Assembly: GCA_963575745.1 (NCBI GenBank)
Contig: CAUYUJ010011289.1
Span: 1 to 23,681 of the forward strand
Length of the DNA stretch: 23,681 nt
Direction: 5' to 3'
Source of the DNA: Prorocentrum cordatum
Lineage: Eukaryota; Sar; Dinophyceae; Prorocentrales; Prorocentraceae
Part shown: piece after piece, positions 18,801 through 23,681 of the stretch
How the letters are laid out: each line of letters opens with the position of its first letter
Position numbering within the stretch: the first letter of the stretch is position 1
Program-made: the position numbers and the translations under genes
The notes under the pieces: model-generated
Databases searched by the model: none
Told to the model about the DNA's origin: nothing
Seen by the model: only the letters and a program-made list of their open reading frames with translations

Positions 18801-18870
18801 CAGCCACCGCTGGGCGGCCGCCCCCCCCCCCCTCGGAGGGCGCGGGGATGGCCGCCGACGCCGCCGGTGA
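15820..18870 (+). CDS. Reverse transcriptase - RNase H of a YR retroelement (1016 aa)
   Basis: The start is the ATG in TGAAGATG, two bases after the gag stop; the frame is open further left but there overlaps gag. Residues 1-330 are poorly defined. RT spans about 395-660: fingers FRVPKDSDFDRLILNPTVVN (430-449), motif A VSCDDLREFYY (Asp 484/485), motif B LNALAMGDNMAVEIANSAHE (533-552), motif C NIDD (583-586, Asn in place of the usual Tyr/Phe), then a GESHKVVVGAEVEGRIG thumb-side motif (635-651). RNase H spans about 750-935 with its four acids: FGTDAS D756, HINILE E857, VLLDS D882 and HRADDPTRN D931 or D932. The signature HGRSSSPGLSHVL is typical of DIRS/Ngaro-type RNase H. No methyltransferase follows. 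It should copy the element's RNA into DNA. The last 23 bases overlap the next ORF, with a C12 run just before. Confidence 0.9.
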   Translation: MSLAPAFVEGGPSRGRGAPPQTVCTDAATVARRVWAQRGREGRNALLQRCCCGPAGRSTFRHHAPRSAPNRSSDPFGHFGRRLPQSSAPSMGPAAPEVGVLAGACSPSSTPAALANVAPFVADLSALLRLFPGANIDITHWAAALSQVGMGARCSLGSFSRSSMRAMDRDDPYLLGPPPRDPWPCPPAPPLGPPPDGLSARRRERWRLRRAARTLAQYSVIALNWLTLGHPSLAPAEARVRATVSPCQEGVRTRIERLCRIAVRLARGGKSDLGRAFAKFDSTEVSLHGLATHVAALEASFTSSSSVPAPMRHCPTSAPSVPGSLASAAAWDSTQVEPFDLKVRASRIKWDYSPEFDPIPFLSDARVREAFINPEEMRLPASEWPAGQKGARVHMDRAELWALLQKWDACGALYLTPASDLAWDEACGAFRVPKDSDFDRLILNPTVVNSRCASISSSTQRLGQGFLLCRLGLAPGEWLAVSCDDLREFYYTFRVPPARARRNALRVRLPSSRFKAFRAWRPELEGVDVAPCLNALAMGDNMAVEIANSAHEGVLHSFGALRPHEQVVHRSPFPRGPFVEMLNIDDHTGFQKLSWHGSAPRPDDPCRRDREVFAACDAGYPRVGLIQHPGKRARGESHKVVVGAEVEGRIGIVCAPLVRTVALCRLTLILIYLGITTRSLLASLVGCWVQVFLYRRPMLAIFTHVYDFLSRLATEEGIEYDLPPYVRDELLACTFLAFTAITDLRAQPCPEVFGTDASLGWGGVVRAPISPQLSAELWRRSEHGGWHTILHNRSLLAVLSRGVPLGPELTQLHHDLGLPSLEPPVAPRWVTELSEALRFRLAYKWEFRMPRHINILETTVYKSLCKYCCIRLPDSRIPVLLDSKVALGATAHGRSSSPGLSHVLSTTLPYVIGGGLYMGGMYVPTDVHRADDPTRNRAVRPPSRDPPAWLVEAERGEFTRFDCIAYADSRSSFPTCLWGRFVAQLVARGPEGLLSHRWAAAPPPLGGRGDGRRRRR
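15943..15992 (+). repeat. 50-bp internal repeat, copy in the RT-RNase H ORF
   Basis: GGTAGGAATGCGCTCCTCCA and the next 30 bases match 21181-21230 at 47 of 50 positions. Here the RT frame reads it in a different phase from the second copy. The alternative phase (frame 2) would give the same peptide, RSSSDAVAAPQGG, as the copy in the J-domain ORF. Confidence 0.9.
18821..18832 (+). other. C12 homopolymer in the RT-RNase H / J-domain-recombinase overlap
   Basis: A run of 12 C lies where both reading frames are open: the downstream frame is open from 18671 and the upstream one to 18870. Slippage of polymerase, reverse transcriptase or ribosome here could fuse the two proteins. The first internal ATG of the downstream ORF in a good context is 16 bases further, at 18848. 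Confidence 0.7.
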
Positions 18871-21800
18871 TGGCGCCCAGGGGGAGGCACCTGACCCCTC
18901 GGGCGCCGCCGAGAGCAGCAGTGAAGCTGCTCTCGCCAGCGGAGAGCGTCGCGGGCCTCGCAACGCGCTCTTCGCTGATAGCGAACGGCCTCTCGCGTCC
19001 ACGGCAGACGCCACGCCAAAAGCGTCTGCCTCCGCGGAGGGCGGCTCGCCCGGCCCCGACCCTGGCGCCGCCAGCGCAGGATCGGCTCCCCAGGCCGCCA
19101 AGCGTGCTCCGCCACTGGCCCTCCGCTCCAAGGCCGCGGCGGCCCCTCCGCCTGCTATCGGGGTGGGCTCGTCGCGCGTCGGCTCGCGGGAAGCGCCAAA
19201 GGGGGCCTCAGCAGCTACCCCCCGCACCTTCCAGCGAGCGGCCAGGGTGAGCGCCTCTCGCCAACTGCTTGGCGTAGTGGACGGGGCCTCGCGCGGCACA
19301 ATTGAGGCCGCCTTCAGGCGCCAGTCCCTAGTCTACCATCCAGACAGGACTCCCGCGCACCTGGGCGCCGACGAGCGAGCAGCCCGCGCGCTGAAGTGGA
19401 AGCAGCTCTGTGACGCCAAGTCAGTGTTGCTCCAGGCCGTCTCGCAGGCCGCCGCGCCGCCCGATGTTCCTAGCACGGGCGGCGACGGTCCTGCCGCCCG
19501 CGCCTACGCCCGGGCCAAGGCGGCAGGAAAGGGCGCCCGCAAGGGCAAGCTGGCTCCAGGGTCGACCATGGCCCTTCAGGCGCTCGAAGAGGCGGTCTCC
19601 TCGCGGGTCGCCCTTGCGAGCGCCGAGCTGGCCCCTCGGGCTGCCCTTCCCGCCTCGGGCGCGCCTCTCCCGAGGGGCGGGGTTTCGTCTGCCCTCGCGA
19701 CGCGGGCGGCTGAGTCGGATGCCATCCTCGTCTCCGCCGTGTCGCGCGGCCGCGTGGAGCTCGACGCACTCCGCACCGCGCGTGCCGACGCCACCAGGCG
19801 CACGGTGCAGGCTCCTGCACGCGGCGAAGGCGAGCGTGCCGTCGCTCGTGCCGAGCTCGCGGAAGGGATGGCCGATCGCGCCTACTTCCGACGCGTGCGC
19901 GAGGCCGCCAGTCGAGAGGCCGCGGGCTTGCCGCGCACTGCTCCCGTCCAGCTGGGTCGGGATTGGCGCAAGACCTTGCGCGCCGTCCTGCACAACGCTG
20001 AGGTCTCGACGGGCATCGCCATCGCAGAACGTGCCGCTCGTGCTGGGGACGCACCCGCGTCGTCCACTGGCCGCTCCTTGGCCGAGGTGGAGGCTGAGGA
20101 CCCGCGCGCCTTGGCAAGGCCCGCCGACGACCCTGCGTCCAGCTTCAGCCGTCGTGAGGGGCGCGCGGTCCGCGCCCGCCTGGGCCCGCGGGATGAAGCA
20201 GTCGAGGACCAGCCCAACCGCGGTGGTCACGCGCCGCACTCCGCCTCGCGCACGGGCGCCGCGCGCACCAGGCGCGCCGCCAGGCAGCGGCGGGCTTCGA
20301 TGGCGGCGCTCCCCGCCCCTGAGGGGGGGGCCGCCACGGCGCCTGGCCGCAGGGCGCGTCGCACTGCCAACGCGCGCCGCTGGGCAGGCGCGGCACGCCC
20401 CAGCTCCGCCGCGGGAGTGGGCTCCCCACCGCGGAGCCGCAGCCCTGCCCGCAGCCGTACGCGGTCTCCAAACCCGTACGGGACCGACCACACCTCTCCC
20501 TCGGGGGGCTGCTCGTCGCCTCCCGTCGACGGCCCGATCCCGCCCGAGGAGCCGTCGGAGCCGCCTGCGGGGGAGGCATCGGAGGGCCCGCACACTCCTG
20601 ACGGGTCCCCGCCCGCGAGCGTTCGCAGCCGCTCGAGAGCGGAGCCCGCGTGCGACGAGGACTCTCCGACGGAGCTCGAGGACGTCGTGCTGAGTGCCCT
20701 CGCAGACTCCTCGATGGACCTCGAGCGCGTCGTGGCGGGCCTGAACCCCGAGGTCCTCCGCCGCCTGCAGGCGGCCTTCCCTCGCCGCTCGGGGGCCTCT
20801 CCGCCCGCCGCTCACGCCTCGGTTCGCAGCCGCTCTCGGGGCCGCGGCACGCGTGTAGGCTCCGAGACGCCGCGGCCCGTGCCCCCGCCGCCGCCGCCGC
20901 CCCCTCACCACTCTGGTGGACGTGCGGCGTCGCGACCCCGCGCGTCGGCCGCAGGCCAGGGGCTTAGTCGGGCCGTCGCGCGCGGCTCCTCTCGCGCGCC
21001 TTCGCGTCAGGCGACGTCGCCTCGGCGTCGCGAGGCGCGCTCCCCTCGAGTCGCTCCGAAGCGGCGCCCGAGCCCCGCTACTGCGCAGCGGCCAGCCACG
21101 TCCCGCCATGGTGCGAGCTCGGGCGACGCCCACGCAGGCAGCTCCCGCGCGGACTCCGCTGCTCAGGCCCCTCAGTCTTCGGTAGGCACGCGCTCCTCCA
21201 GCGATGCTGTTGCGGCCCCGCAGGGCGGAGGGCGTGCCGCCGAGGAAAGGGGGTCTTCGAGCGGCCCCGCGCCTGGCCGAGATTCAGGGCAGGAGCTGCA
21301 TCCCAGCGGCTCCCACAGCGGCGACGCTGGGAGCGCCGCGGCTGCAGCCTTCGCAGCGCGGCGCACGGCCTCTGCGGCCGTTGAGCAGCCCTTGCCTCCA
21401 GGGGCCGCCACCGCCCTAGCGTGGCGTCTCAACCTCGGCGGTGAGAAGGTCACAGTGGTGAGGTGGGGACCCGCCTGGCAAGCTGCCTTCCAGAGCGCGG
21501 CGTCGTGGCTGAGGTCTTTCGCACCCGCAGGGGCCGCCGAGCCCGAGGGCAGAGATGACCTGCACTGCCTCCTGCAGGCCTTGCACGCCTATAAGCGCCT
21601 GTTTCAGACAGGCGGCGCCGAGCCGATCGACGAAGCCTCGTGGTTGCATCCTTACGTGGCCGCCGTCGAGCCCGAGGCTATCCCCGCGGGCGCTGACCTC
21701 CAAGCCATGGGGGCGGGCGCCATCCGTGGCATCGGGCTCGGCTCAAAGATCGAGCACAGGAGGCGCGCGGGCAAGTTGGCCTGCCTTTTCGACCTTCTGT

Positions 21801-23344
21801 ACCACGTGCAGGACGGTCACGGCGCCATCCCAGCAGCGCTGTGGGGATCTCATTCCCCTCCGTCCGAGATCCTCGACGCGTTCGCGGAGGTGGTGCCCGT
21901 TCCACATCATTCGGGCCTCACGTCCTCGGCAGCTCGTTCCGAGCTCGCCGAATCGGCCGCAGCTGCGCGCGCCGAGCCGCGCCCGCCCTTTGACTGGGCG
22001 ACCCTCGAGGGAGGGGACGCTCTGCCCGCCGAGATCGAAGCAGGGGCTCGCCGTGCTTACCGTAACATGGGCGGATCCTTCAGCTCGGCGCGGGCGATGC
22101 TGGCGGAGGCGTCGGGGTTCGAGACCGACGGGCGGGACACCCTCGTTCCGCCCTTCTACGCGTCCAGGAGCAGGAGGGCCGCCACGCTGATCAGCTCTCC
22201 CAGCCCTGGCCGCCCTGCGCTCATCCTGTGGTGCGTCTGCGGCCTCTGCATCTCTCTGGGAGCCGCGGCGCCGACCGCAGGCCAAGGGCTTAGTCGGGCT
22301 GCGCCTTCCGCGCCCGCTCGCCCTCCGCGCACTCCCTTCGTGCGCGATTCTCACCTCACCTCCGCGTATCTCGATCGTCGCTCGAGATCGATTGATGCGT
22401 TCGAACTGTGGTTAGCAGAACACACTGGCGTGCCGCCCGCCACTCTTTACCGTAGCGGGATACTTCTCGCCCGCTTCCTCGCGACCTTCGGCGTGTGGCT
22501 TCATGATGCAGGTTTCCCTCATTATATTCTGGTTCATGCCATCTTGGGAATCCAGAGCGCTCATCCGCATTGGAAGGCCTTTCTAACAGAAGCTTGGGAC
22601 GTAGCGAAACAATGGAAGCTCGCGGAGCCGCCAAAGCTCCGCCCGCCCTTACCTCGCGCTCTGCTGCGCGCTATGGTCGGTCTCTGTTTCGCCTGGGACT
22701 GGCCTGTGATGGCGGCCTTGCTGCTCATGGGCTTCACGATGTTCCTCAGGCCTGGCGAGCTGCTGGCGTCACGCCGCTGTGACCTGTCGCTTCCATGCGA
22801 CCGCCTCGAAGTTGAAGGGGATGCTTTTCTCTCGATTCTTGTTCCAAAGACCAGGAGAACGTACCCGACGCAGCATGCTCGCTGCTCCGATCGGGGCACG
22901 GTGAAGATTCTGAATCAAGTGTTTGGGCGGTTGGCTTCCACCGATCCTCTCGCCCCTTTCGGTGCGAGCGGCTTCCGTACTCGGTGGAATCATTTGCTTT
23001 CGGCCCTGGGCGTCCCTCTTGCCAAAGCGGGTCAGGGGCTCAACCTGACGCCCGCATGTCTGCGGGGCTCTGGCGCAACAGACTTCTATATCGCTACGGA
23101 AGACGTCCCTCGCGTCTTCTGGCGGGGGCGTTGGCGTCAGGCTTCCAGTGCTGAGCGCTACCTGCAAGCCGCCGCCGCTTCCACAGTTCTTGCTGCGCTG
23201 CCCGTGCCCGCACGGGCGCGGATCCTGTTTTTCGCCACCGCCAGCGACCGCCTTGTCGCCTCATTTCTCCAAGTCGGCCCCGCCGCTTGGCCTGCCCTAC
23301 TTGCGGCCGCCCGCCGAAACCTTGTCACTTCGCAAGGTCCTTGA
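18848..23344 (+). CDS. J-domain / SR-rich / tyrosine recombinase fusion protein (1498 aa)
   Basis: The start is the ATG in GGGATGG that overlaps the RT stop; the frame is open to an earlier ATG at 18671. Residues 1-133 are Ala/Pro/Ser-rich. About 137-200 form a J-domain: SRQLLGVVDGASRGTIEAAF, then RRQSLVYHPDR with the HPD triad at 164-166, and a third helix LKWKQLCDAKSVLLQAV. 200-520 are Ala/Arg-rich. SR-type stretches lie at about 529-541 (RSRSPARSRTRSP), 592 and 659. 855-1110 hold an unrecognised domain (AWRLNLGGEKVTVVRWGPAW). About 1124-1141 are hydrophobic. 1163-1470 are the recombinase: an N-terminal helical domain, MFLRPGELL (R1301), PKTRRT (K1334), LRGSGATDF (R1406), RGRW (W1429) and nucleophile Y1438. 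The His of the HxxR box is Ala 1403. The recombinase should insert circular cDNA. J-domains recruit Hsp70; the purpose here is unknown. Confidence 0.85.
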   Translation: MAADAAGDGAQGEAPDPSGAAESSSEAALASGERRGPRNALFADSERPLASTADATPKASASAEGGSPGPDPGAASAGSAPQAAKRAPPLALRSKAAAAPPPAIGVGSSRVGSREAPKGASAATPRTFQRAARVSASRQLLGVVDGASRGTIEAAFRRQSLVYHPDRTPAHLGADERAARALKWKQLCDAKSVLLQAVSQAAAPPDVPSTGGDGPAARAYARAKAAGKGARKGKLAPGSTMALQALEEAVSSRVALASAELAPRAALPASGAPLPRGGVSSALATRAAESDAILVSAVSRGRVELDALRTARADATRRTVQAPARGEGERAVARAELAEGMADRAYFRRVREAASREAAGLPRTAPVQLGRDWRKTLRAVLHNAEVSTGIAIAERAARAGDAPASSTGRSLAEVEAEDPRALARPADDPASSFSRREGRAVRARLGPRDEAVEDQPNRGGHAPHSASRTGAARTRRAARQRRASMAALPAPEGGAATAPGRRARRTANARRWAGAARPSSAAGVGSPPRSRSPARSRTRSPNPYGTDHTSPSGGCSSPPVDGPIPPEEPSEPPAGEASEGPHTPDGSPPASVRSRSRAEPACDEDSPTELEDVVLSALADSSMDLERVVAGLNPEVLRRLQAAFPRRSGASPPAAHASVRSRSRGRGTRVGSETPRPVPPPPPPPPHHSGGRAASRPRASAAGQGLSRAVARGSSRAPSRQATSPRRREARSPRVAPKRRPSPATAQRPATSRHGASSGDAHAGSSRADSAAQAPQSSVGTRSSSDAVAAPQGGGRAAEERGSSSGPAPGRDSGQELHPSGSHSGDAGSAAAAAFAARRTASAAVEQPLPPGAATALAWRLNLGGEKVTVVRWGPAWQAAFQSAASWLRSFAPAGAAEPEGRDDLHCLLQALHAYKRLFQTGGAEPIDEASWLHPYVAAVEPEAIPAGADLQAMGAGAIRGIGLGSKIEHRRRAGKLACLFDLLYHVQDGHGAIPAALWGSHSPPSEILDAFAEVVPVPHHSGLTSSAARSELAESAAAARAEPRPPFDWATLEGGDALPAEIEAGARRAYRNMGGSFSSARAMLAEASGFETDGRDTLVPPFYASRSRRAATLISSPSPGRPALILWCVCGLCISLGAAAPTAGQGLSRAAPSAPARPPRTPFVRDSHLTSAYLDRRSRSIDAFELWLAEHTGVPPATLYRSGILLARFLATFGVWLHDAGFPHYILVHAILGIQSAHPHWKAFLTEAWDVAKQWKLAEPPKLRPPLPRALLRAMVGLCFAWDWPVMAALLLMGFTMFLRPGELLASRRCDLSLPCDRLEVEGDAFLSILVPKTRRTYPTQHARCSDRGTVKILNQVFGRLASTDPLAPFGASGFRTRWNHLLSALGVPLAKAGQGLNLTPACLRGSGATDFYIATEDVPRVFWRGRWRQASSAERYLQAAAASTVLAALPVPARARILFFATASDRLVASFLQVGPAAWPALLAAARRNLVTSQGP
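20947..20973 (+). repeat. 27-bp internal repeat, first copy
   Basis: GGCCGCAGGCCAGGGGCTTA and the next 7 bases recur at 22273-22299 with 2 mismatches, in the same reading frame, so both encode AGQGLSR. It lies in the Arg/Ser-rich part of the fusion protein; the second copy is just before the recombinase domain. Confidence 0.8.
21181..21230 (+). repeat. 50-bp internal repeat, copy in the J-domain-recombinase ORF
   Basis: Partner of 15943-15992 (47/50). It encodes VGTRSSSDAVAAPQGGG in frame. It starts with GTAGG and contains CCCCGCAG 42 bases on, so it has intron-like borders and an in-frame length. Confidence 0.9.
22273..22299 (+). repeat. 27-bp internal repeat, second copy
   Basis: GACCGCAGGCCAAGGGCTTA and the next 7 bases match 20947-20973 at 25 of 27 positions. 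It lies about 60 bases before the predicted recombinase N-terminal domain. Confidence 0.8.
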
Positions 23345-23355
23345 GCACGGGTATG

Positions 23356-23414
23356 GCTGCCTCGCCGTCGACGGCGAGCAGGCGGGCTCCCCCGCCTGAC
23401 GCGCGGCGCCCCGG
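23356..23414 (+). repeat. Split direct repeat B1
   Basis: 59 bases starting 11 bases after the recombinase stop and matching B2 (23602-23660) at 57 of 59 positions. It contains a perfect 18-bp palindrome CTCGCCGTCGACGGCGAG (23361-23378) and a second stem AGGCGGG/CCCGCCT (23380-23397), so the RNA or single-stranded cDNA can form two adjacent hairpins. In PAT/Ngaro elements B1 supplies the template for rebuilding the right end. Confidence 0.93.
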
Positions 23415-23512
23415 CATGAGCGCGCGGGACGGGCCTGCCCATTTTGGGCCGCCCCGCGCGCGCACGCCGCGGCCGCGCTCGGAGACAGCTCGCTAGCGCG
23501 CGAGCGGGAGAA

Positions 23513-23567
23513 TGCCTCTTCTATTCTCTGTGAGCAAGCTCCTGCTGTCTCCGCAGCTTCTCTGCCC
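23513..23567 (+). repeat. Split direct repeat A2
   Basis: Identical to A1 (13261-13315) over 55 bases. The 98-bp spacer between B1 and A2 is GC-rich without a feature. In this element class A2 provides the left-end sequence during reverse transcription and circularisation. Confidence 0.95.
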
Positions 23568-23601
23568 CCCTCCCTCCTCTCCCAATCTAAGGCTGATGGG
23601 C

Positions 23602-23660
23602 GCTGCCTCGCCGTCGTCGGCGAGCAGGCGGTCTCCCCCGCCTGACGCGCGGCGCCCCGG
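23602..23660 (+). repeat. Split direct repeat B2 (right terminus)
   Basis: Matches B1 with two substitutions; one turns the palindrome centre from GTCGAC to GTCGTC and the other shortens the second stem by one pair. It ends exactly where the GAT array resumes (TGCTGATGAT at 23661). Confidence 0.93.
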
Positions 23661-23681
23661 TGCTGATGATGATGATGATGA
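23661..23681. repeat. (GAT)n microsatellite, right flank
   Basis: TGCTGATGATGATG continues the array that stops at 13260, in the same triplet register. It is cut by the window end. Confidence 0.9.

Larger units (their letters stand above)
13261..23660 (+). mobile_element. Complete tyrosine-recombinase retrotransposon, PAT/Ngaro-type layout
   Basis: A 10,400 bp element bounded by split direct repeats: A1 13261-13315, B1 23356-23414, A2 23513-23567 and B2 23602-23660, with five same-strand ORFs between A1 and B1. It encodes a gag-like protein, RT with RNase H, and a tyrosine recombinase. I see no aspartic protease, DDE integrase, methyltransferase or LTR. In known PAT/Ngaro elements this A1-genes-B1-A2-B2 layout restores full ends through a circular cDNA that the recombinase inserts without a target duplication; here the flanks rejoin in register. 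Differences from the textbook form are the 98-bp spacer between B1 and A2, the 34-bp spacer between A2 and B2, and the J-domain in the recombinase protein. Intact ORFs suggest recent activity. Confidence 0.9.

Noticed and set aside
19421-21133. 570-codon antisense ORF opposite the J-domain-recombinase gene
   Set aside because: High GC content makes stop codons rare on the opposite strand; composition is Arg/Ala/Gly-rich without any motif.
22231-22280. Possible GTGCGT...CGCAG intron before the recombinase domain
   Set aside because: Its length of 50 is not a multiple of three and removal would break an otherwise continuous frame.
23415-23512. LTR or terminal inverted repeat at the element's right end
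   Set aside because: No long terminal repeat matches the left end; only the short split direct repeats A and B are shared.

Overview
The window looks like nuclear DNA of a dinoflagellate. This is an inference from several signs together: GC-rich DNA, very long trinucleotide arrays, small exons with AG|G-type junctions in repeat-filled introns, and a retroelement whose gag-like, reverse transcriptase and RNase H proteins resemble those common in dinoflagellate genomes. No bacterial gene organisation, tRNA, rRNA or CRISPR array was seen.

The left half (1-13260) is host sequence dominated by repeats. Polypyrimidine (CCT)n tracts fill 1-1090 and 1255-1640. A GC3-rich coding-like stretch at about 1791-2985 changes frame several times. 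A second probable host gene is seen as small phase-0 exons at about 4670-4816, 7178-7324, 9126-9404 and perhaps 9743-9810. Its introns hold polypurine arrays, an AT-rich polypyrimidine tract, three small foldback elements and two copies of a ~300-350 bp repeat. From 9955 to 12000 there are minisatellites, a ~270 bp tandem duplication and degenerate repeats. A GGA array and then a GAT array follow, up to 13260.

The right half is one apparently complete mobile element of exactly 10,400 bp (13261-23660), inserted into the GAT array, which resumes at 23661. It has no LTRs. It has split direct repeats in the order A1 - genes - B1 - A2 - B2, the layout of PAT/Ngaro-type tyrosine-recombinase retrotransposons. 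A1 and A2 match over 55/55 bases and B1 and B2 over 57/59. Between them lie five same-strand ORFs: a small membrane protein, a short gag-N-terminal ORF, a gag-like protein, RT-RNase H, and a 1498-residue protein carrying a J-domain with an intact HPD motif, SR-rich segments and a C-terminal tyrosine recombinase. Neighbouring ORFs meet at stop/start overlaps or within 2 nt.

Expected cooperation: the gag-like protein packages the RNA, RT-RNase H copies it to DNA that circularises through the split repeats, and the recombinase inserts the circle. The J-domain fusion is the most unusual feature: a Hsp70-recruiting module is not a standard part of known YR-retroelement families. Open ORFs and near-identical repeats suggest a recent insertion.
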